DNA of 64,000 bases from Perilla frutescens (taxonomy: Eukaryota; Streptophyta; Magnoliopsida; Lamiales; Lamiaceae), in the NCBI GenBank assembly GCA_026008535.1, contig BRKX01000014.1, positions 19,676,694 to 19,740,693 of the forward strand, written 5' to 3'. The notes beneath the pieces were generated by a model that had not been told where the DNA came from, made no database searches, and saw nothing but the letters and a program-made list of their open reading frames with translations. Made by a program: the position numbers and the translations under genes. Within the stretch, counting starts at the first letter, position 1; each line of letters begins with the position of its first letter. Positions 37,015 through 48,518 of this stretch are shown one piece after another.

Positions 37015-37245
37015 ATGGAGGGTTCTACTTCACATAGCAAGACGATGATGTTTGAGCAATTCTACGATTTACGTGCCTCTTCTGAAGTTGTTGTTCATCC
37101 ACCTATTCTAGTTATAACAAAAGATAGCGACAGTCGTTTGATATCTAAGAAAGAGGCAGCGACAAGAAAGGAGAACAAACCACTCAGAATATGCAGCAAT
37201 TACTACAAGTTGTTAGATCATGATGCTAGGAACTGTCCAGCTTGA
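37015..37245 (+). pseudogene. Transposase C-terminal remnant with zinc-knuckle-like motif
   Basis: The 76-aa ORF ends KPLRICSNYYKLLDHDARNC. This resembles the C-terminal CxxC...HDxRxC zinc knuckle of FAR1/MULE-type proteins, but the second Cys is replaced by Tyr (CSNYY rather than CxxC). An acceptor-like sequence lies upstream. No DDE domain is present in the element, so this is judged a leftover last exon. Confidence 0.5.
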
Positions 37246-37432
37246 TGTTATTATAGCGATTGGGCATAGTTTAATATCATGTTTTACCATGCTTGTGAAT
37301 TTTTTTCAACACATTCATTTTTAAGAATATATATGATTTTTAATAAAAGTGTTTATGACATTTTCTTTGCAGTAATTATATTACTATTAAGTTTTATTAA
37401 CCACGGTTACTGTTTAGAATATGATGCTAAAA

Positions 37433-38725
37433 TAACGGAAGCATGAAGTTAAATACCTTGTCAGATTCCCACTGCATGTTTTGTTTATCAGAAGATGCTA
37501 AAATGAGAAACACATGAGGCTAAAATGATTGAAGTAGGAGGCTAAATTTGATGTGACATTTTTCACTAGGATTCACCGTTCCCAATTAGGGTTTATTACG
37601 TTCCAATTAGGGCTCATATGATCCCAACTAGTAATTCTGAGATTCCCAGTAAGGGTTCACTGTCCCTATAAAGGGTGTATTGTGTTTCATTGCAATGAAA
37701 TCACCGTTTCATATTTTGTTTATCAACACATACTAAAATGAGAATCATACGAGGCTAAAATGATCGAAGTAGGAGGTTAAAATTGATGTGACATTTTCTA
37801 CTAGGGTCCAACGTTCCCAATTAGGGTTTATTACGTTCCGATTAGGGCTCATCTGATCCCAACTAATAATTATGAGATTCACATTAGGGTTCACTGTCCC
37901 CAAATAGGGTTTATTGCGTTTCATTCCAATGAAATCATCGTTCCATTTTTGTTTATCAACACATGCTAAAATGAGAAATGCATGAGGCTAAAATGAGTGA
38001 AGTAGGAGGCTAAAATTGAATCTGGGCAGTTTCTGAGTTCAATAATTAGGGTTTATTACGTTCCGATTAGGGCTCATCTGATCCCAACTAGTAATTATGA
38101 AATTCACATTAGGGTTCACTGTCCCCAAATAGGGTGTATTATATTTCATTCCAATGAAATCACCATTCAATATTTTATTTATCAGAACATATATGCTAAA
38201 ATAAGAAATGAATTGGGCTAAAATGAGTGAAGTAGGAGGCTAAATTTGATGTGATATTTTCTACTAGGGTTCACCGTTCTCAATTAGAGTTTATTGCATT
38301 CCAATTATGGTTCATATGATCCCAATTAGTAATTATCAAATTCCCTTTAGGGTTCACTGTCCCTAAATAGGGTGTACTATATTTCATTCCAATGAAATCA
38401 CCGTTCCATATTTGTTTATCAGAACATACATGCTAAAATGAGAAATGAATGAGGCTAAAATGAATGAAGTAGGAGGCTAAATTTGATGTGACATTTTCCA
38501 CTAGGGTTCACCGTTTCTAATTAAGGTTTATTACATTGCAATTAGGGTTCATCTGATCCCAATTAGTAATTATCATATTCTCATTAGGGTTCATTGTCCC
38601 CAAATATGTGTATTGTGTTTCATTCTAATGAAATCACCGTTCCATATTTTGTTTATCAGAACATGCTATAATGAGATATGAATGAGGCTAAAACGAGCGA
38701 AGTAGGAGGCTAAATTTGATATTTG
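37433..38725. repeat. 233-bp tandem array with TAGGGTTT motifs
   Basis: GAAGTAGGAGG(C/T)TAAA recurs at about 37533, 37765, 37999, 38228, 38465 and 38698, a period of 229-237 bp. Each unit has several TTAGGGTT(T/C) phrases, the inverse of the plant telo-box AAACCCTAA, and one or two GCTAAAATG motifs. The array is about 5.5 units inside the MULE. Confidence 0.85.
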
Positions 38726-39367
38726 TTTCGAAAAATATTTACGTATTTTCTTTCTTAGTTGTCAGTCATCTCCTTCGTTGCTTCACTTTCTCATTCTTTT
38801 TTTATTATTAACTCGTATTTTTTCATTTTGTAGTATCTATATAGGTGTAGGTGTTTATATAAAACTGTTAGAAATATATTCATAATATCACACGCTAAAA
38901 TGTATTACACAATATGCTAAAATGTTATATAGGTCATGCTAAAATGTTGTATACAACATGCTAATATAAATCTGGGGTTACTCTCTGCGAAAATTATGCC
39001 TAAAAATGATTTTTTGTATTTTTTATCTATTTTTTTTAAATAAACATATGCAATATGGATCTTAAATGAAAGAGTATGAAAAGAGCTTTAATTTGATATA
39101 AGATTTGCGGGAATCCGATTAAAAATAAATAAATTATGATCATTTAAAGTTTTTAAGAATTATTTCAAAACATGATGATGTCACTTTTTTTTGTTCCAAC
39201 TTTACCCTTAATGAAACGCGTGAATTTAAAGTTTTCATTTTAATTATGAGATTGCCACTGCCCCTATTCCACTTTATCTATTTAATCTGGACCGTCCAGA
39301 TTTTGAAATGGAGGGATGAGATTGGTTCCCAGTTCCCACCTGGTGACTGGTTCTCACCAGATCCTAT

Positions 39368-39406
<39 letters not shown>

Positions 39407-39407
<1 letters not shown>

Positions 39408-39717
39408 TACCTCCGTTTCAAAATGTTTGTTGTTTAAGATTTTTTTTTAGTTTCAAAATATCTGTTGTTTTATATAATTTGACATCCTCTTTCCCAATTT
39501 TAACCCTCTCAAATCCTACAAGATTTTTTGATTCTAACTTACCTATAATATATGAAGAGAGAAAAATATATGGAGAGAGAAAATATTATTATTTTTTAGG
39601 AAAATATAGATGAATTAGATTTTATAGCATATATAAGGGATGGGTATATTTGTCCACGAAATTAATTCTTAATTCCAGATAAAAAAAATAAAACAACAAA
39701 CATTTTGAAACGGAGGT
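39407..39717. mobile_element. Stowaway-like MITE
   Basis: The ends CTACCTCCGTTTCAAAATGTTTGTTGTTT and the inverse AAACAACAAACATTTTGAAACGGAGGT match over about 28 bp. It sits at the end of a (TA)n run, so the TA target site is plausible but not testable. Confidence 0.8.
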
Positions 39718-41301
39718 GTGTTTTGGCGCCATTTTAATTTGTAACAGAGGATCGGTGAGCGACGTTGCAATATGAGTTTGTAGAGTGAGACGCAAGAACT
39801 CACAAATTAACCCTGATCATTAATTATGAGAAGAATAATTTTAGAAAATAAAATTAAGTTGCAGAACCCAAAACAAAATTGGTTGAAAAGTGGCGGAGTT
39901 CTTCTCCATCTAACTGCTTGCTTTCTTGACCTTCCTCTCTTCCATGCAAAATCAAAAGCAATCCATTCTACGGGTTTTGCGACGTTTGTCGAAGAACTGG
40001 AGGAGCATATAGTAAATCTGTATATAGAGATTTTCAGTTATATATGAACCCTAATTTCTCAATGATCGACTGTTTCTATATATATATCCAAGTTAACCAA
40101 GTGTTGTGTTGTTTGTACGTTAATTCTGGAAATGTTTTATTAATTATTTCTTCTGAGTACAGGATAATGAATGCAAATGAGTCAATTTATTACAATACAT
40201 GTACAAATTATGAATATGCAGTGGTACGTATTTGAAGATTTTATGGAATATAATAGAGAGAGAAATTGCATGCGTAGAATTAATAATATGACTTCAATCC
40301 GAGGAAGCTCTCGCTCATGCGACAAGTGTGTTGCTAGTTGCTACATATCCACCATATATCTCCTATGTAAAATAATGTAACATCCCTGCAACCTCAAAAA
40401 GTATATATATGCTAGCTTCTGCTGCATGCGTGCTAATCATCCAAACATTATTTCTTTTATTTGCTTAATTGCTCTCCTATTTTTCATTTCTAAAATATTA
40501 TGCACTTCTTTCCTCATGTTCCTTGAACTAGGGCTTTTAATTTCTGTGATTTTCATGTGATCTATTTGAACATATGACATATTTGGTTGATATGATACAG
40601 ATAAGATAATGCCAAATTTGAAGACATTTTTTTTACATGCAGTTGCACAGTTACCTAATATATATGCGTATAATGGGTTCGATGATAGATGGCTAAAAAT
40701 TTATGCCTACGGTGTATCAACTTTATAATGCACTTTAATTCTGCTGTTATTGTTTTACTGAAGACGCACGCATGATTTTGAGTTCATTTTCTTTACTTAG
40801 CCTCTATAAAAATAACGGCCAATTATCAATGGTTTAGATCCACAGAAGGCTAGTTCACATAATAAAGTGTTCTCTTATAAATTGTGCAAATATATAATTG
40901 GTAACTCTGACCCGTTATTTAATTTATTTTCTCCTTCCAAAATTAAATCCAACATTAATTGGCAAGCAATATTAATTAATTTCTTCAAGCCAAACTTTGG
41001 AGGAGCCGAATATACAAATGGATGATCAAGCTGGAAGCTTGTAATTTTGTTAAATTATTTTGGTCTTGTCAAAAGTTATAAGTTCTTTCTAAATTTCTTA
41101 TAAGTTGGGAACATAAATGACATATAATTGATAAAAAAAATTATTAAATTATTGAGTGATAGCTATAAACTTTTCCATCATTTCTCTTAAATTTCTTGGT
41201 TTCTAAGGCCCAATTCTTTTCACCGATTCTTAATTGTTGGTGGATCTATCAAGTACTCAACTGAAAATAGCTTAGCAATGGCCCCAGTAGGCAATAAAGA
41301 T
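39718..41301. other. Unassigned sequence with one unexplained ORF
   Basis: The ORF at 39826-40047 (73 aa) has normal amino-acid composition in its middle (GGVLLHLTACFLDLPLFHAK) but matches no family I know. No splice partner was found. The following ORFs (40044-40380) look random. Confidence 0.3.
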
Positions 41302-41304
41302 TTA

Positions 41305-42685
41305 GTGGGTGTATTCAATTCAGATTCTGTAGGATTTTGTTAGACTTTTAAAATCCGAGTGTATTTAATCAAGACTTTTAAAAGTCTTTTAAAATCCGGG
41401 TGTATTCAATCGAGACTTTTAAAAGTCTTTTAAAATCCGGGTTTATTAAAAAAGCTATAGACTTTAAAAAGTCATTGATTCAATTGGATTTCACCTCAAA
41501 ATCACATTAAAAATACAAATGATGAAATCCAACCTCTGGACACGAGATTTTGATGGATTTGTAAAACCCAGCGCGCGGTGTACTCAAGCGGCTGTTAAGA
41601 GTTGAATTCGGACACCCCAACAACCGCTGAGGGTACTCCAGCGGCCGCTAGGGTCCAGCGGTCGCTGAGAATAAGGCAGTCGGTTCCCAGCGACCGCCGC
41701 GGCCATCTTCAAACCTTAAAATGATAACTAACTATACGTATGAATGATTAAACCTTAAAATGATAACTAATCCATCTTCAAACCCCTTAATTATACATAT
41801 ATAAATCCCTAACTTGTTCAACACAATTAACATCATCGTCTCAACAATCTCCACTAGCTAGCTAATTAATTCTATCAAACATCTCCAACAAGAAAAATCA
41901 AAGAAAATATATATTAATTAGGATGGATTCGAGTAAAAGTAACGGCGAAACAGCCATCAACATTGCTCAACTGAAGTCTACCAAACCCAAAATTGTTATT
42001 TATGCAGTAGCAACTCCACACCCGCAACCTGGATGGAAGAGAGGAGCCGCCATTTTTTACTTCATTTTAAGGATTTGCGCCGTTGCCGCTGCCTTGGCCG
42101 CCACCGCCACCATGGGGACCACCAATGAAACTCTCTCTTTCTTCACTCAGTTCTTCCAGTTCCAAGCCAGCTACGATGATTTCCCGGCATTCGCGTATAT
42201 ATAACAATTATACATATATAATATATATATATATACATATACACATACATATTCCATGATTGTATTTGTGGCACGATATATCCTCTATTGTAAATTGCAC
42301 CCATTAAATTTGGTATAAAGCTCGCCCTCCCATTCAGCTGAAACTCATTCCTAGCAGCCGCTGGGACCATCGGACAGTCATTCACAGCGGCCGCTGGCTT
42401 CCAGCGGTTGCTGGGTTCAATTTTGTCCGTTGTAGCCAGCGGCCGCTGGGTTCAATTTTGTCCACATACAACGGTCGCTGTGTTCCAGCGAGCGCTGGCA
42501 AGAAGGATTTAAAATCCATTAAAATCGTTTGAAATCGGTCCGAAATTCATACCTAAAGTCGTGGAGACTCCACCTGGAGTTGGGAGACTCCATGCGGAGT
42601 CTATGGACTTTATAAATCCATAGAAATCCATGGACTTTTTAAAATCCATTAAAATATAATAAAATCTAAATTGAATACACTCCCC
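41305..42685 (+). mobile_element. PIF/Harbinger-type element carrying a CASP-like gene fragment (copy 2)
   Basis: TTA flanks both ends (41302-41304 and 42686-42688). The ends GTGGGTGTATTCAATTCAGATT and the inverse GGGGAGTGTATTCAATTTAGATT form the inverted repeat. The left (41305-41705) and right (about 42335-42685) arms align with the 659-bp MITE at 63.1 kb in the same orientation, including AGCGGCCGCT palindromes and the GACTCCA..GGAGTC block. The middle 630 bp is not in the other copies and contains a CASP-like promoter and first exon. Confidence 0.85.
41923..42204 (+). pseudogene. Captured CASP-like (Casparian strip membrane protein) first exon
   Basis: The reading frame starts at ATG 41923. 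After a 30-residue cytoplasmic N-terminus, GWKRGAAIFYFILRICAVAA is the first transmembrane segment, followed by ETLSFFTQFFQFQASYDDFP. That is the family's first extracellular-loop signature, as in Arabidopsis CASP1. Full CASPs have four transmembrane segments and about 190-200 aa. Here the homology stops at Phe90, then reaches a stop in AT-rich sequence that looks like intron (a GTATAT donor starts at 42194-42195). A TATA-like TATATAAA (near 41797) and a plausible leader precede the ATG. The rest of the gene is absent, so I infer a transposon-captured gene fragment, not a working gene. A truncated one-span protein could still be made. Confidence 0.8.
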
Positions 42686-42688
42686 TTA

Positions 42689-43183
42689 TTAACATTTTAT
42701 GTTGCTGGTAGCCTGTTCACACATGACTAATGGACATTCAACTAAATACTTTACTTCAAAAATTTATCGAGTAATTAATATATCACAAAATACCTCCTAA
42801 AATATTGTTTGAGGACAACTGTAAGTATATATCTGCTGATAACTTTGAATGCAACAAAAAATACTTATTTTGATTGTAAATAATATTTAAAAAAGAAAAT
42901 TTCTTCCATAATACTCCATTATATTATTATTTTTTAGTTCACTTAATTATTGGTTTACTATCAACTTATAATATGGATTTGTTTTGAATTATTTCACTTA
43001 AATTCAATAATTATTGTGTATCGCATGAGTGCAAAACTAGTTATTTTTAAATTATCAGTTTAGTAATGATATTGGAAATTATGTGGAATTTGACGATTTA
43101 CGCATTCTATCATAATTTAATTGAGTAAATGGTTTGTAATACTATATATATATATATATATATATATGTGTATGTGTGTGTGT
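42689..43183. other. Intergenic, AT-rich; ends in (TA)n(GT)n
   Basis: No gene was seen. The simple repeat at 43143-43183 abuts the large MULE and hides its target duplication. Confidence 0.4.
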
Positions 43184-43679
43184 GGGGTGGTTCTGGTGTA
43201 AACCACCCCTAGTGTGTAAACTGTAAACCAATCTACCACCACACATCCGGAAAAAATCGACGGTCCAGATTTAAAAAATCATGCGGTGGCAGTTTTGTAA
43301 ATAAATCAAACTTGACGGATGGCGCGAATTCATTAAGGGTATTATCGGAAAAAAAATTATACACGTTCTTTGATTTTTCACGGGCATCATTGCGAACCGT
43401 CTTCTCAACATAACTCTTGCACCGAATCGCAAAAAAATCATTATACAGAAGATCTAAAGAAGAAAGCAATCTAGGGTTTTTCCAAAAAACATAAAAATCG
43501 CTGCAAAATCGAGCAAGACATTCAACAGCGACCGCCTCCTCCGCAGATAAAATGGCTAAGAAAGGTGAGTTCATACTACAACAAGTGTATTTTACTTGAT
43601 TTTTACTGTAAGAGACTTCGCTAAAATTAGATTAAATTGATAATACTCAGTCTGGGTAATGAAATTCAACAGATAATAA

Positions 43680-44410
43680 GTCTGATAAGGAATGGAGTTT
43701 GACTTTTTGTTAGCATCTGTATGATTTATTTAAGTTTTCGTTAGCATTTGTTATATAGTGTTGTTAGTATCGTATTTTATTACTCATTAGTTTTATAATT
43801 GAGATATGTTAGTCTCAGAAAAATACTTTCTTAACTTATATATGTTGCTTATGGTAACATCTTTAGCATATTTTATATTATTCTGTTAGCATTCAAATTG
43901 TTATATGTTAGCATGAACACAGTAGTTGTTATCAATATCATATATCTAGGTTAGCCTGAACCGCAATACTGGATAGCATTATCATTGAGGTCTGTTAGCA
44001 TGAACACAGTAATTCTTATCAATATCATATATCCAGGTTAGCCTGAATAGTAATAATGGTTAGCATTATCATACACCCCGTTAGCCTATAATATAGTACT
44101 AGTTAGCATTATCATTTATACATGGAAACATTACAAACATTGCAGAATTATGTATGTTACATATTTTCTATTACTTTGTTAGCATTCGAACTGTTATCTG
44201 TTAGCAAGGGAAATATAAATTGGATTCTTGTACAAAACCTTATTGTGCATTTGAATACTTCCTAACATGATATAGCTTGGTTAGCATCATAAACATACTT
44301 GCACATACAATATTGTATTTTGATAATTGTTAGCAATACGTATAGTTTTCCTAGCATATATTTTAATAAACGTTAGCATTATCATTGAGATCTGTTAGCA
44401 TTACAAACAT
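43680..44410 (+). repeat. Cluster of GTTAGCAT motifs, left subterminal
   Basis: GTTAGCAT or close variants (GTTAGCCT, TTAGCATT) recur roughly every 30-60 bp through the first intron of the ULP1-like gene. The same motif recurs at 52590-53160 and, inverted (ATGCTAAC), at 54090-54820. Confidence 0.8.
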
Positions 44411-45829
44411 ACACATAACTGAATTCAGTTTGCGTTGTCATTTCTCATTTTTTAGAATACATCTACAAAAATGCAGAGACTCAGAAAAGGGGAAGAACAC
44501 CAACAGACTCAACTGATGAAACAAGCACTGATATTGTAAGAAATGAAAAAAGGACAGAGGTAAAAATGACATCCAGACAAAAAAAAAATAGATCAACCCC
44601 CCGGACTTCTTTAAAAGAATTCAACAAGATTCTTCATGGAACACATCAGAGCATTCTGCTGAAAACACAAGCATAGCAGATGAAATAGTAAATAGGTACC
44701 CAAAATTGAAGATTAGAACATGCTCATCGTCGTTATCCAGTAGTGTTAAATAGATGAATGCAGCCCAAAAAACTGTAATTATTTCAACGGGGTTTGAGAG
44801 CGTACTGCATTTGAATCTCAAATACTTGCTAATCAGTATTGCATATTGGCTTTTAGATAGTTTCGACCCACTCTCACGTGAGTTGAAACTGATGCATGGA
44901 TGAAGATTACACATAGAAGCTGATGATGTATCGCTTATTTTCAATTTCTCCAGAGGACCATGCAAGATGTCAAAGATGCAACGCAGCGAACCAAATGACC
45001 TGGTGCCTAAATGGCGGATGCAGTTTGGTAAAGATAGTGACTGAATATTAGCAAGTGGTGTGTGTAAGAACATGATTGATGACAAGTCTGGAGGGGAATG
45101 GTTCAAATGCCATTTCATGGTACTGCTAACAAATTGCATGATAGAAAGTTGTGGCAATGGGTATGTTTTCCCGCAACTAATGCAGTATCTTGACAATTTT
45201 GGTGGAACACACAGTTCAATGAAAGATTGATAAATCCAAACCCTACGTAGGACCAATTTTCTTCTTGATGGTAAGCGGTCGTGGTATTATTCATTATTAT
45301 AATAAACTATTCTTGTTAGCATTTATAGTACCTAACAAATGTCAAATAACATAATCATATTTGTTTTTCATTTGAAACAGATGTTCTATATTGATATAGT
45401 GGAAATTTACAACAGAGAGGTGCCAAGGTGTATCCCAACTTTTCGTGGTTGGGATATTCAGTTATTAAGTGCCAGACAGGCAACAGAGCTTGTGTCGGAT
45501 GACTTTGGTGGAGGATACCCCTGCCCACCACACGGTAGACAAGAAATGCTCCAAGAGAATCCAATATCTGGATTTAAGCCAGCACTAAACTTATCTTGCT
45601 TTCCAGAACATCCTTGAAAAAAGTCCTAGCTCTCCATTGCCATCGAATCCAATCGACTATGCAGAAAAAATGATCAAACATGCCAAGAGCATGACTGGAT
45701 CAATGCTCAAGCTTATCCTAATGCTGAAAGAAGCACCTCTGCAAATGTTAAATGATATTGGTTTAACAAAAGCATTTGAGGCAATACATCAACTTGTGTT
45801 GTTTAAAAAGAAAAACTGTGAACATAATA

Positions 45830-45831
<2 letters not shown>

Positions 45832-45882
<51 letters not shown>
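45832..45882 (+). repeat. (GAT)n microsatellite coding poly-Asp
   Basis: About 17 GAT codons in frame with the ULP1-like reading frame. Confidence 0.95.
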
Positions 45883-45887
<5 letters not shown>

Positions 45888-46735
45888 CCTTTTGGAACCA
45901 TCTCATAAATCAACAATAGAGGACATCTTGCATGCGCTGACAGAAAGAGAAGAATATATAATGCAAGATATTCAGGTGAATATATTAAACATTGTTAAAT
46001 GTACATTCACATGCAATAATTAGTTGTCATCTCATATATGATACATTTTTTGCAGGTTGCTGAAAAGAATCAAGATGTGCAGACAGAGTTGTCTGATGAA
46101 GAGAATAATGAAGATGAAGACTGTGATGGAAATAAGAATAAGCAGAACGAAGTTGTCAAGGAGGTTCTTGGTGGGACTATGGGAGCATAGATGTGCAACT
46201 AAGAAAAAATGAATCGAACAATCCAGAAGAGAACTTGCAAATAGTTATTGATGCAAATGAAAGACCGACAGAAATAGAGTTTCAACTCTATTACTGGGCG
46301 ATTGAAGACAATAATCCTAACGAAAGGTAAACACAAATGAATAAAAAATACATATATGTATTTTTTGATTTTGACTAACAATTCATAACTACTCAAATTC
46401 AGTGAGAAAATTTTATACCATGATAATCGAGTTGAGATCAGAAGGTGTGAGCTGATGACATTGAATAAGAACAACTACATTAGCTATGCAATCATTGATG
46501 TTTGGAGTACGATAATAAATCATGTTGAGATCCGTACACAGACATCACCTACAAGATTCTACTTCACTACCACAACTTGTGTAAGAAAAACTTTTATACA
46601 TCATTTAGCAAAATGTTATATCTTACTTTGCATTATAAACATGTTCCATTAGCAGTATATATAATTGAAAAAAAAAGTACATTTACTTCTTTCTTGTTTT
46701 CTTATAGCAATTATACTCAATTGTTTCTGCCCCTG

Positions 46736-48518
46736 TGTTTAGTGTTTATTTTTATTATTTTATTGTGGTAACTTTGCACTCTTTGGTAGGCTATTTTTAT
46801 TATTTTTAGTATGTTCTGTGTCGATTTTATGCTTTTATCTTTACTTTTGCTCTCATGGTGGAATATGCCAAGTCTATGCAAAACTTGAGCTTTTGTTTCC
46901 AAAAGCAGGATTTTATGACATTCAGGTGGCAAAAATGCAGAGTTCCGAATTTAAGCTCCAACTGATGTGCCGTTTGATGGACCAAACTGAACGGGAAGCC
47001 AGAACTGATGAAGAGCGAGCAAGAGTGAAACTGAACTGAAGATCACAGCTGGACAGCACCTCTCGGCCAAGCGGCCCGCGCGTGTGCGCAGAGCCCCACC
47101 GGCGCACGCCTTCTCTCAGCCCATGGGTGCGCAGCACCCCGCCTGCACGCGGGGTGCAATCAGTCTAGTTCCCAATCCATTTTTCACCCGCGATCAGTTT
47201 TGCTCCTCTCCTTCTCCAATCCCCGTTTTAAACCAAGGCTCTAATCCTTCATTTCTCACCACATGGCTAGCTGGGGAAAATAGAATAGGAGTGGAATTTT
47301 GGTACCTAGATTAGTAGGGGAGTGTGGGATTTAATTTCATAATTACTACATCTTAAGCTTTTGTCCCCCAACTCCCAAAAAGGAGATCTTTGACAAAATC
47401 TCCCAATATCTATCCTCTCACCACCGATCAACTCATGCATCTAACAATAACTCTCTCTCTCTCTCTCTCACTACTTGATTGATTATTCTTCTCCATCACT
47501 TCAACACCATTCTCTCACCATCTTCATCACCGTACCTCACCATCTCCATCACCATTCTTCACCATTTTCACCACCACCACCACCGTTCAAGAGAGAGATA
47601 GAAGATGAAGATAAAAGGCAAGGAGGCTTAGCTTGAGGAAGAAGACACGAGAAGAAAGACTCGACTCTAAGCCATCCGTGGAAGCTAGGCTCGATAAGAG
47701 GATCTCCTTTTGGTATTTTCTTTCTTAAGCTTAGTTTATTTGTGGGGGTTTGTCCCAAAACTCTTGAAACATCAAATATTGTAGAAGTTTATGTTATTGA
47801 CATTTGATTATGAGATGATGAACTTGTATGATATTTGTGTTGTTTTGAGCATGATGATGGGCTAATTCTTACATTAGGGGGTAGCTAATCTATTTGATTT
47901 CGATCCATGCTTGTTATTGTTATGTTCTTGTTATTGGAAATGTGCTTGTTCATGTTCAGTGTTTGATCACCACTTTGCATTGCTAGGTTTTAGATGAGAT
48001 CGAGAGGAGATTCTAAAACTCGACTTAGATTCTTTCAATGTTAGGTGGACTGGGTCACATAAGCCTAAAGTGCTAATCTTGTTCGTATAATATAACCGAT
48101 AGGGGTTTAATGGATAGACGGTGACAGTAATTGAAGTTAAACCACTTGAAGGGACTTTTGTATGTTTAAGATTAATAAAACCAACTTGAAACAAGCTAGG
48201 TGAGAAACCAATGAGAGAGTCTACACCCTAATGCTCTTATCATAATCTTTTATTTCGTTCTTGATCTTGTTATTGTTTGTGCTTTATTAGTTAATTTGCT
48301 TGAGTTTAAAACAACCCTCAAATTCATGATTAGAATGTTTAGGTTTATATTTAAATTTTCAGACATGTGTGCATGTTTAGCATAAAGAGATAGTCTCCTC
48401 TAAGCTTTTCTCGAGAGACACGACCTGAGTTAGCTCACCGTCCTATAATCGACCTCGTCCTCTTGCGGGTCCGGTTCGTAGTAGTTTAGCGTGTGGTCGA
48501 ACTAGGAACTTTTAATCA
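46736..48518 (+). mobile_element. Solo LTR, family L, copy C, inside a ULP1-like exon
   Basis: It starts TGTTTAGTG and ends CTTTTAATCA, with CCCTG (46731-46735) and CCTTG (48519-48523) as an imperfect 5-bp duplication. Removing the LTR and one duplicate joins the ULP1-like exon in one open frame across the site. The 3' part (TCTCGAGAGACACGACC...CCTCTTGCGGG) and the GC-rich island (47060-47150) resemble copies A and B in opposite orientation. ORFs here (46818-47314) are LTR readings. Confidence 0.75.

Larger units (their letters stand above)
35912..39370. mobile_element. Mutator-like element (MULE), decayed
   Basis: The left end (GGGAAGAGATCAAATGAGAACC...GAACCAATC) and inverted right end (GGGATAGGATCTGGTGAGAACC...GAACCAATC) are long imperfect terminal inverted repeats that run inward to GTCCAGATT. 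They also align with the ends of the 12-kb element at 43.2 kb, including the inner ACGGTCCAGATT. Inside are repeated TTTTAGC(AT/CT) motifs (36540-36690), a remnant ORF with a zinc-knuckle-like tail (37015-37245) and a 233-bp tandem array. No full transposase remains and the 9-bp target duplication is not clear. Confidence 0.7.

Noticed and set aside
37433..38725. CRISPR-like array
   Set aside because: Units are about 233 bp, contiguous without spacers, and in a plant transposon.
39826..40380. A small novel gene after the Stowaway MITE
   Set aside because: No family, no splice partner and no conserved motif; I keep it only as an unexplained ORF.
41923..42204. Intact small CASP-like gene of 93 aa
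   Set aside because: It has only one of four transmembrane segments, ends in AT-rich intron-like DNA, and lies wholly between MITE arms.
44621..45256. 211-codon ORF on the minus strand, F-box/LRR-like at first sight
   Set aside because: The + strand in the same place reads as the N-terminal region of the ULP1-like transposon gene with stops and a frameshift, and matches the order known in that family. The minus ORF is its antisense shadow.
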